Assembly: GCA_900549975.1 (NCBI GenBank)
Contig: URQK01000036.1
Span: forward strand, 1-14,597
Source of the DNA: an uncultured Mollicutes bacterium
GTDB lineage: Bacteria; Bacillota_I; Bacilli_A; RFN20; CAG-826
Reading direction: 5' to 3'
DNA length: 14,597 bases
Positions 1-6,142 of the stretch are shown piece after piece. Position 1 is the first letter of the stretch. Each line of letters opens with the position of its first letter. Both the position numbers and the translations under genes were made by a program. The notes under the pieces are model-generated. The model searched no databases. It was given only the letters and a program-made list of their open reading frames with translations, and had not been told where the DNA came from.

Positions 1-1221
1 TTATTAAGTACTTCAGCTTATTTAGATATGAAAAATATTGCTGATTTTATTGATAAAATATCATTATCGGAAGTAGTAATAAAACTTTTTAACACTTTAG
101 ATGTTTATAATAAATTGATTTTGATTGGAAATGTGAAAGATAACGAAATCATTTTGGATCGACTTATCAATGTATCGAAAACAATGGAATCATTAAATTA
201 TTCTTTTGATGATTTTTTAGAATATCTTTTAATTATTAAAGATAAAGATATCGATATTGATACACCAATTAATGATAATATGACCGATGTTGTTAAATTA
301 ATGACAATTCATAAATCTAAAGGTTTAGAGTTTTCTATAATTTATTTTCCAAGCTTAACAAGTGATTTCTTCCGCTCGGGCGGAAATATGTCATCGTTTA
401 AGACTAGTAATCAACTTGGGCTTATTTTGCCAATTATTAATAATGACAAAGATAATTATACAAGTATATTGAATTTTATTAACGATGAAGTTAACAAAAC
501 TTTAACGATTTCAGAAAGAATGAGATTGTTTTACGTTGCATTAACAAGAACAAAAGAAAAATCAATATTAATTGTGGATGAGGCAAAATATAAAAATATT
601 GCTACTTTAGGACAAGCAAAAACATTTTTGGATTTTGTTAGTTTCTATGAGAGTAACTTAACACCGATAGAGACCAAACAAGGAAACATAGAAAATATTA
701 AGTTAAATGATTTAAACACTAAAGAATATAAAGAAGATTTATTAACCTTAAAAACTCATAATATTGTTATTAAAGATGAAATTGGTCATCAAAAAGCCTC
801 AAAAGTATTAGATGAAAGTATCAATGAAGAATTACTTAATTTTGGTAATCAATTACACTTGCTATTAGAGTTGACTGATTTTATTAGTAAAGATACAAGT
901 TTTATTGAAGATAAATATCAAAAACATCTTATTGATAAAGTACTTCAATTATCGGTTTTTGATGATTTAAATAACGCTACTATACTAAAAGAATATCCAT
1001 TTTTTGATGAAGTAAATAATGTGCAAGGTATTATTGACTTATTAATTGTTAAAGATGATGAAATTAAAATCATTGATTATAAAACTAAACATATTGATGA
1101 TGAGGCATATGTTTTGCAATTAAAAACATACGCTAATTATATTCATCAAAGGTTTGATCAACCAATACACGTGTATTTGTTATCAATAATGGACGCTAAA
1201 ATTGAAGAGAAAAATTTGTAA
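1..1221 (+). CDS. addA: AddA, ATP-dependent helicase/nuclease subunit A (5'-truncated by window edge)
   Basis: C-terminal part of the AddA subunit of the AddAB (RexAB) double-strand-break repair complex, which unwinds and trims DNA ends for RecA loading. The frame is open from base 1, so the ATG at 28 is internal; family members have about 1,200 residues and only about 406 are here. Visible are UvrD-type helicase motif V (TIHKSKGLEF, about 304-333), motif VI (RLFYVALTRTKE, about 523-558) and, near the end, the PD-(D/E)XK nuclease core: GIIDLL followed by IIDYKTK around 1030-1090. The trailing QLKTYANYI matches the family's Q-x3-Y element after the catalytic lysine. The fold order (helicase 2A, then nuclease) is that of AddA rather than PcrA/UvrD, which lack the nuclease. 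An addB gene would be expected upstream, outside the window. Stop is TAA; a 10-bp inverted repeat spans it. Confidence 0.9.
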   Translation, partial: LLSTSAYLDMKNIADFIDKISLSEVVIKLFNTLDVYNKLILIGNVKDNEIILDRLINVSKTMESLNYSFDDFLEYLLIIKDKDIDIDTPINDNMTDVVKLMTIHKSKGLEFSIIYFPSLTSDFFRSGGNMSSFKTSNQLGLILPIINNDKDNYTSILNFINDEVNKTLTISERMRLFYVALTRTKEKSILIVDEAKYKNIATLGQAKTFLDFVSFYESNLTPIETKQGNIENIKLNDLNTKEYKEDLLTLKTHNIVIKDEIGHQKASKVLDESINEELLNFGNQLHLLLELTDFISKDTSFIEDKYQKHLIDKVLQLSVFDDLNNATILKEYPFFDEVNNVQGIIDLLIVKDDEIKIIDYKTKHIDDEAYVLQLKTYANYIHQRFDQPIHVYLLSIMDAKIEEKNL

Positions 1222-1259
1222 ACGCTTATCATATTAATTTGTTTACAAATAGTCTTTTT
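1214..1259 (+). terminator. Inverted repeat with short T-run after addA (weak terminator or operator)
   Basis: Perfect 10-bp inverted repeat ATTTGTAAAC (1214-1223) / GTTTACAAAT (1241-1250) with a 17-nt loop, followed by TTTTT at 1255-1259. It overlaps the addA stop codon. The stem is AT-rich and the T-run starts four bases after the stem, so termination would be weak. A protein-binding operator is an equally good reading. Confidence 0.4.
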
Positions 1260-1336
1260 ATGGTGTAGTATATTAATGGTTGCAACGTAGATTATATAAT
1301 AATCTAAGTACTCAAGTTGCTTATAAGGATGAAGTT

Positions 1337-2758
1337 ATGAATAAGTATGATGTAATTATTGTCGGTGCGGGTCCAAGTGGCTATATGTGTGCATATGAGC
1401 TAAATAAAAAGAACCCTAATTTAAAAGTTTTATTAATCGATAAAGGAAAGGATATTAATACAAGATACTGTCCAGTCTTAAACCATCTTATCGAAAGATG
1501 TCCTTCTAATAAAGAAGGAGTTATTGGTTGTCACCCATCTTGCTCAATGACTTGTGGCTTTGGTGGTGCAGGTGCTTATAGTGATGGTAAGTATAACATT
1601 ACAACAGAATTTGGTGGTTGGTTAAATGATTATATTTCTGATGAATTGTTACTTGAATTAATTAATTACGCAGATGAGATTAATCTTCAATTTGGAGCAA
1701 CTTTAGAAATTACTAACCCATATAACGACAAAATTAGAGAAATTGAAAGAAGAGCAATTGGTGCTGGGCTTAAATTATTACGCGCTCGCGTAAGACACTT
1801 AGGTACCGAACAAAACTTATTAATCTTAAAAAGAATATTTAATTATTTAAATGAACGTATTGATATAAAGATGTCTACTGAAGTAGTGGACTTAATTGTG
1901 GAAGATGGTGCATGTAAAGGTGTTATCACTAAAAAAGGCGAAGAGTTCATAGGTGATAATATTGTTTTAGGCTTTGGAAGAGATGGCTCAATCTCATTAG
2001 GTCAATTATTAAGTAAATATGGAGTTCCACTTTTAAATAACCAAGTTGATATTGGTGTTCGTGTCGAAACAAGCAATGTTGTCATGGATGAAATTAATGA
2101 AAATCTTTATGAAGGTAAGTTTATCTTTACTACTTCAACTGATTTAAAAGTTCGTACATTCTGTTCTAATCCATCAGGACATGTTGTATTAGAAAATGAT
2201 CATCATGTAATTTTAGCTAATGGTCATTCATATCAAGATAAAAAATTAGGAAGTAGTAATACTAACTTTGCTTTATTAGTATCTCATAAATTCCAAGAAC
2301 CATTTAATGAGCCAAATGATTACGCTTATCAAATTGCAAAACTTGCTAATAAATTAAGTTGTGGCTCCGTTATTGTTCAAAAATACGGTGACTTGAAAAA
2401 AGGAAGAAGAAGTACACCTACTCGTATTCAAGAAGGATTTGTTACTCCTACTTTAAAAGAAGCAGTTCCAGGAGATTTAGCTTTAGTATTATCTTATAAA
2501 ACGATGAATAGTATTATTGAAATGATTGAAGCTTTAGATAAAGTTACACCAGGTATTGCAAATGATGATACCTTACTTTATGGTGTGGAAGCAAAATTTT
2601 ATAGTGCTCGACCAGAAGTTAATAATGACTTAATGGTTAAGAAAATTAAAAATCTTTATGTGGCGGGAGATGGCGCTGGTATTACTAGAGGCTTATCTCA
2701 AGCTAGTGCATGTGGCATATATATTGCAAGAAATATTTTAAAGGAGAATGAGAAATAA
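1337..2758 (+). CDS. FAD-dependent dehydrogenase, COG2509-like (NAD(P)/FAD-dependent oxidoreductase)
   Basis: A 473-residue flavoprotein. The N-terminus has the Rossmann FAD-binding motif VIIVGAGPSG (residues 6-15) and an acidic end of the second strand (LLID, 32-35). The C-terminus has the second FAD contact NLYVAGDGAGITRGLSQA. Between them is a GFGGAGAYSDGK segment (74-85), characteristic of the uncharacterised FAD-dependent dehydrogenases grouped as COG2509, preceded by five cysteines at 45, 55, 65, 69 and 73. I chose the ATG at 1337 because AAGGA at 1325-1329 lies 7 bases upstream and the Rossmann motif then begins at the usual distance. A TTG at 1280 would add 19 residues with no similarity to the fold and no good ribosome site. 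Its TAA overlaps the purA ATG by one base, so it is probably cotranscribed with purA-purB. Substrate unknown; the family assignment is firm, the function is not. Confidence 0.85.
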   Translation: MNKYDVIIVGAGPSGYMCAYELNKKNPNLKVLLIDKGKDINTRYCPVLNHLIERCPSNKEGVIGCHPSCSMTCGFGGAGAYSDGKYNITTEFGGWLNDYISDELLLELINYADEINLQFGATLEITNPYNDKIREIERRAIGAGLKLLRARVRHLGTEQNLLILKRIFNYLNERIDIKMSTEVVDLIVEDGACKGVITKKGEEFIGDNIVLGFGRDGSISLGQLLSKYGVPLLNNQVDIGVRVETSNVVMDEINENLYEGKFIFTTSTDLKVRTFCSNPSGHVVLENDHHVILANGHSYQDKKLGSSNTNFALLVSHKFQEPFNEPNDYAYQIAKLANKLSCGSVIVQKYGDLKKGRRSTPTRIQEGFVTPTLKEAVPGDLALVLSYKTMNSIIEMIEALDKVTPGIANDDTLLYGVEAKFYSARPEVNNDLMVKKIKNLYVAGDGAGITRGLSQASACGIYIARNILKENEK

Positions 2759-4035
2759 TGGCTACTACAGTTATTGAAGGTCTTCAATGGGGAGACGAAG
2801 GAAAAGGTAAAATTACTGATTATTTAGCAACAAAAAGTGATGTTGTTGTCCGTTATCAAGGCGGAAATAATGCTGGACACACTATTGTTCATGATGGACA
2901 CAAATTTGCTTTAAGATCTTTGCCTAGCGGAATCATTAATAAAAATATTATTAATGTTATCGCGGATGGCGTGGTTTTAAATCCATTTATGTTAATGGAT
3001 GAAATTAAATATATTAAAGACAATGGTATTGAAGAATTTAATTTATTTATTTCTAATCGTTGCCATTTAATTATGCCTTATCACCTTGATTTAGATGGTG
3101 CTTATGAAAGATTATTAAGTGATGCTAAAATTGATACAACTAAAAAAGGCATTGGACCTTGCTATATGGATAAGATGGCTCGCCGTGGAATTCGTGCTGG
3201 TGACTTATTAGAAAAAGAATTTTTAAAACAAAGATTAACTGCGGCTTTAATTGTTAAAAATCTTGAATTAAGATCATTAGGCTTAAAAGAATATGATGTT
3301 GATGAATTATATAATTCTTTGTTAGAAGTGGGAGAAGTTTTAAAAGATCATATTGTTGATACCACAGTTTTAATTAATAAAGCATATGATGAAGGAAAGA
3401 AAATTTTATTTGAAGGTGCACAAGGATTAATGCTTGATATTGATCGTGGTACATATCCTTATGTCACAAGTAGTTCACCATCAAGTAACTATGTTCCTCA
3501 AGGTGCTGGTATCTCTCCTAAAAAGATTGATCGCATTGTTGGTATTGTTAAAGCATATACAACAAGAGTTGGAAATGGACCATTCCCAACAGAATTAGAT
3601 AATGATTTAGGCAATTTAATTAGAGAAAAGGGCCATGAATATGGAACTGTTACTCGCCGTCCACGTCGTGTCGGTTTCCTTGATTTAGTCTTATTAAAAA
3701 GAAATGTGATGATGACTGGTGCGACATCAATTGCTTTAACATTATTTGATGTATTATGTGGTATTGGTGATTTAAAAGTCTGTGTTAAATATGAATTAGA
3801 TGGAAAAGAAATTGACACAATTCCTGCCACTAATAGCGCATATTTACGTGCTAAACCTATTTATGTTGATATGAAAGGCTTTGACTTTAATAAAGATGAT
3901 ATTCATTCATTTGATGATTTACCAAAAGAGGCCCAAGATTATATTAGATTTATTGAAAACTATTTAGGAGTTAAAGTATCTATTTTATCTGTTGGTAGTG
4001 ATCGTAAAGATACTTTAATTTTAGGTGATTTATAA
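2758..4035 (+). CDS. purA: Adenylosuccinate synthetase
   Basis: Catalyses IMP + aspartate + GTP to adenylosuccinate + GDP + Pi, the first committed step from IMP to AMP, in the cytoplasm. At 425 residues it is full length for the family. The GTP-binding/catalytic loop WGDEGKGK lies at residues 11-18 with catalytic Asp13, and GGNNAGHT at 35-42 carries catalytic His41; both fall at the numbers known from the E. coli enzyme. Further family blocks are FEGAQGLMLDIDRGTYPYVTSS, TTRVGNGPFPTEL and GTVTRRPRRVGFLDL. Start ATG 2758 overlaps the TAA of the flavoprotein gene, with AAGGAG at 2741-2746 inside that gene as its ribosome site. Its own TAA overlaps the purB ATG, so purA and purB are translationally coupled, which fits their consecutive reactions. 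Confidence 0.97.
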   Translation: MATTVIEGLQWGDEGKGKITDYLATKSDVVVRYQGGNNAGHTIVHDGHKFALRSLPSGIINKNIINVIADGVVLNPFMLMDEIKYIKDNGIEEFNLFISNRCHLIMPYHLDLDGAYERLLSDAKIDTTKKGIGPCYMDKMARRGIRAGDLLEKEFLKQRLTAALIVKNLELRSLGLKEYDVDELYNSLLEVGEVLKDHIVDTTVLINKAYDEGKKILFEGAQGLMLDIDRGTYPYVTSSSPSSNYVPQGAGISPKKIDRIVGIVKAYTTRVGNGPFPTELDNDLGNLIREKGHEYGTVTRRPRRVGFLDLVLLKRNVMMTGATSIALTLFDVLCGIGDLKVCVKYELDGKEIDTIPATNSAYLRAKPIYVDMKGFDFNKDDIHSFDDLPKEAQDYIRFIENYLGVKVSILSVGSDRKDTLILGDL

Positions 4036-5336
4036 TGATTGATCGTTATGATGATAAAGAAATCTCTACCTTATTTACTTTAGAAAACCGCTATAACAAA
4101 TTTCTTGATATCGAATTAGCGGTTATCGAAGCTAATGTTAAATTAGGTAAAATTCCTAATAGTGATTATCAATTAATTAAAGAAAAAGCAAAAGTTGATG
4201 TAGATCGTATTAATTATCTAGAAACTATTTATAAACATGATGTAATTGCTTTTACGCGTTCAATAAGTGAAAACTTAGGCGAAGAAAAAAGATGGTTCCA
4301 TTATGGCTTAACATCAACCGATGTTGTTGATAGTGCTATGTCGCTTATTTATAACGAAGTTACGAATAAACTATATCCCACTATTGATAAATTATTAGAA
4401 GCATATAAAGAAAAAGCATTGAAATATAAAAACTTAAAATGTGTAGCGAGAACTCATGGTGTCCATGGAGAAATTACCTCTTTTGGTTTAAAGTTTGCCC
4501 GTTTCTATGATGAATTAAAGCGTAATAAAGATCGTTTAATAAATGCCCAAAAAGAATTGTGCGTAATTAAATTAGAAGGGGCAGTTGGTAATTTCTTAAT
4601 GACTGATCCGGAAGTTGAAAACTATGTTGCTCATAAATTTAATTTATTAACACCACGTATTGCAACCCAAGTTATTGCTCGTGATGTGCACACTAATTAT
4701 TTAAATGTTATTAGTTTAATAGCAACGCACTTAGAAAATGTGGCAGTAGAATTTAGAAATTTATCGCGTACGGAAATTAATGAAGTAAATGAATATTTTT
4801 CTAAAGACCAAAAGGGTAGTAGCGCCATGCCGCATAAACATAATCCCATTGGCTTAGAAAATATCTCAGGATTAGCAAGACTTGTACGTGGTTATAGTTT
4901 TGCAAGTTATGATAATATTTGCTTATATCATGAACGTGATATATCTCATTCATCAAATGAAAGAATTATTTTTCTTGATGCTTTAACACTTATTTCCTAT
5001 ATGTTAAAAAGAATGACAAGAATTATTAATGGTCTTGTTATTAATGAAGATAATATTGTTGCTAATATCTATAAAACCAAAGGATTATTATATAGCGAAA
5101 AAGTATTAACTAAATTAATTGAGTCAGGTGTATCAAGAGAAGAAGCATACGATAATGTTCAAGTGTGCGCGAATAAAGTATATAATTCTAACTTTGCATT
5201 AGATTTTAAAGAAGAGTTAAAGAAAAACGATTTTATAAAAGCTCATTTATCTAATGAAGATATTGATAGCATCTTTAATAATACTGATTTCTTAAAGAAT
5301 GTTCCGTATATATATAAAAGAGTTGGATTAGAGTAA
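4035..5336 (+). CDS. purB: Adenylosuccinate lyase
   Basis: Fumarase/aspartase-superfamily enzyme that removes fumarate from adenylosuccinate to give AMP and also acts on SAICAR in IMP synthesis. It has 433 residues, the Bacillus-type length. Seen: SENLGEEKRWFHYGLTSTDVVDSA near the N-terminus (substrate-binding TSTD), RTHGVHGEITSFG (second conserved region with the catalytic-region histidine), and the flexible signature loop GSSAMPHKHNP at residues 261-271 with the catalytic serine. The loop reads HKHNP where many relatives have HKRNP, a mild substitution. The ATG at 4035 overlaps the purA stop by one base and has only a weak ribosome site (AGGTG), consistent with translational coupling. A strong terminator follows at 5346. 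No other purine-synthesis genes are in the window, so this looks like an AMP-forming salvage/interconversion pair. Confidence 0.96.
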   Translation: MIDRYDDKEISTLFTLENRYNKFLDIELAVIEANVKLGKIPNSDYQLIKEKAKVDVDRINYLETIYKHDVIAFTRSISENLGEEKRWFHYGLTSTDVVDSAMSLIYNEVTNKLYPTIDKLLEAYKEKALKYKNLKCVARTHGVHGEITSFGLKFARFYDELKRNKDRLINAQKELCVIKLEGAVGNFLMTDPEVENYVAHKFNLLTPRIATQVIARDVHTNYLNVISLIATHLENVAVEFRNLSRTEINEVNEYFSKDQKGSSAMPHKHNPIGLENISGLARLVRGYSFASYDNICLYHERDISHSSNERIIFLDALTLISYMLKRMTRIINGLVINEDNIVANIYKTKGLLYSEKVLTKLIESGVSREEAYDNVQVCANKVYNSNFALDFKEELKKNDFIKAHLSNEDIDSIFNNTDFLKNVPYIYKRVGLE

Positions 5337-5345
5337 ATTTAATTA

Positions 5346-5374
5346 GGCTATGATTTGATTCATAGTCTTTTTTT
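5346..5374 (+). terminator. Rho-independent terminator after purB
   Basis: Stem GGCTATGA (5346-5353) / TCATAGTC (5360-5367), 8 bp with one G-U pair and a 6-nt loop, followed directly by seven T. It separates the purA-purB unit from the metal operon. Confidence 0.85.
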
Positions 5375-5408
5375 ATTAACTATAACAAAAAAATATTCTT
5401 ATAAATAG

Positions 5409-5436
5409 TTGACAAAAAATTTATTATGAATATAAT
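5409..5436 (+). promoter_or_regulatory. Sigma-A promoter of the metal-resistance operon
   Basis: Perfect -35 TTGACA (5409-5414) and perfect -10 TATAAT (5431-5436) with a 16-bp spacer. Transcription should start near 5443, just upstream of or within the metal-sensor operator, the usual arrangement for an ArsR-family repressor that blocks a strong promoter. Confidence 0.85.
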
Positions 5437-5444
5437 ATAATTAG

Positions 5445-5468
5445 TTGAACGATTGAATGATTGTTCAA
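5445..5468 (+). promoter_or_regulatory. SmtB/CadC-type operator, copy 1
   Basis: Core TTGAA (5453-5457), six bases, TTCAA (5464-5468). The TGAA-N6-TTCA spacing matches the known SmtB/CadC/CzrA operator core. An extra TTGAAC half-site at 5445-5450 lies upstream. The site sits between the predicted transcription start and the ribosome site of the ArsR-family gene, so autorepression is the likely role. Confidence 0.75.
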
Positions 5469-5486
5469 ATGAATGGAGACAATATT

Positions 5487-5843
5487 ATGAACGATGAATC
5501 TAATAAGCAAGCACTTAAGAACCATGAAGAACTTGTTAATAATGTTCGTGAGCATTTACCAGAGGATAAGCAAGTAGAAGCATTATCTGATTTGTTTAAA
5601 GTATTTGGTGATGCGACAAGAGCAAGAATTATGAGCTGTTTAGAAGTTCGTGATTTATGTGTTTGTGATATTGCAGAAATTCTAAATATGACAGTATCAG
5701 CGGTATCGCATCAATTACGTGTCTTAAGAACTGCCAAACTTGTGAAAGCCACTAAGATGGGAAAAGAAGTAATGTATTCATTAGATGATGATCATGTTGC
5801 TAAGATATTCGAATGTGGTTTATCGCATATTAATGAAGATTAA
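5487..5843 (+). CDS. ArsR/SmtB-family metal-sensing repressor (CadC/CzrA-like)
   Basis: Winged-helix repressor of 118 residues that leaves its operator when it binds Zn, Cd, Pb or Co. Seen: FKVFGDATRARI (37-48), the metal/recognition helix start DLCVCDIAEIL (56-66) and the DNA-recognition helix TVSAVSHQLRVLRTAKLV (69-86). The alpha-5 metal site is intact with Asp101, His103, His114 and Glu117, the exact spacing of SmtB/CzrA. Cys58 and Cys60 resemble the alpha-3N site of CadC, but the N-terminal extension has no cysteine, only His13 and His23. I chose ATG 5487 because GGAG at 5475-5478 is 8 bases upstream; the earlier in-frame ATG at 5457 lies inside the operator and would translate it. The gene leads the hma-ATPase operon that it presumably controls. 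Zn/Cd sensing is likely; the exact metal cannot be read from sequence. Confidence 0.9.
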   Translation: MNDESNKQALKNHEELVNNVREHLPEDKQVEALSDLFKVFGDATRARIMSCLEVRDLCVCDIAEILNMTVSAVSHQLRVLRTAKLVKATKMGKEVMYSLDDDHVAKIFECGLSHINED

Positions 5844-5844
5844 T

Positions 5845-5864
5845 AACAGGCTAGACCTGTTTTT
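5845..5864 (+). terminator. Short hairpin with T-run between the repressor gene and hma (possible attenuator)
   Basis: Stem AACAGG (5845-5850) / CCTGTT (5856-5861), 6 bp with a 5-nt loop, ending in five T (5860-5864). It starts two bases after the repressor stop. The stem is small, so partial termination, lowering expression of the downstream genes relative to the repressor, is more plausible than a full stop. Confidence 0.5.
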
Positions 5865-5877
5865 AAAAATAATGTCG

Positions 5878-5897
5878 TTTGAAAATTTGTTCAAATG
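5878..5897 (+). promoter_or_regulatory. SmtB/CadC-type operator, copy 2, before hma
   Basis: TTTGAA (5878-5883), six bases, TTCAAA (5890-5895): the same TGAA-N6-TTCA core as copy 1, and ten identical bases (TGTTCAAATG) are shared between the two. It lies just before the ribosome site of hma. An AATAAT (-10-like) at 5868-5873 has no convincing -35, so a second promoter here is uncertain. Confidence 0.65.
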
Positions 5898-5915
5898 TTA
5901 AAGGGAGAAACTATT

Positions 5916-6134
5916 ATGAGAAAAGTATTTGAATTAGAAGATTTGGATTGTGCAAACTGTGCTGCCAAAATTGAAAGGGAAATCGCAAGTATTCCTGGCG
6001 TTAACTATGTTAATGTTAGTTTCATGATGCAAAAACTTACTGTCGATATTGATGATGGCAAATTTGATGAAGTTATGAAGAAAGTAGTTAAAACGATTGC
6101 TAGAGTTGAACCTGATTGCTCAATTAAAAAGTAG
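5916..6134 (+). CDS. Free-standing heavy-metal-associated (HMA) domain protein
   Basis: A 72-residue soluble protein that is a single HMA domain (beta-alpha-beta-beta-alpha-beta ferredoxin-like fold). The metal site is LDCANC with Cys12 and Cys15. The LDCANCAAKIE segment is the form found in the N-terminal domain of CadA/ZntA-type ATPases, rather than the MxCxxC form of copper chaperones. It probably passes Zn, Cd or Pb to the ATPase encoded next, or works as that pump's detached regulatory domain (inference). Start ATG 5916 has AAGGGAG at 5901-5907, 8 bases upstream. An in-frame ATG at 5895 overlaps operator copy 2 and lacks a ribosome site. Stop is TAG, and the ATPase begins 8 bases later. 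Confidence 0.9.
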   Translation: MRKVFELEDLDCANCAAKIEREIASIPGVNYVNVSFMMQKLTVDIDDGKFDEVMKKVVKTIARVEPDCSIKK

Positions 6135-6142
6135 GTGTTAAT

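Noticed and set aside
1280..1336. TTG start giving a 19-residue longer flavoprotein.
   Set aside because: The added residues match nothing and have no good ribosome site, whereas ATG 1337 has AAGGA at proper spacing and starts right before the FAD motif.
3498..3830. Reverse-strand open frame within purA, and similar ones within cadA, the ABC genes, the MATE gene and the S1 gene.
   Set aside because: They mirror strong coding sequence on the real strand, lack ribosome sites and have low-complexity or patternless translations.
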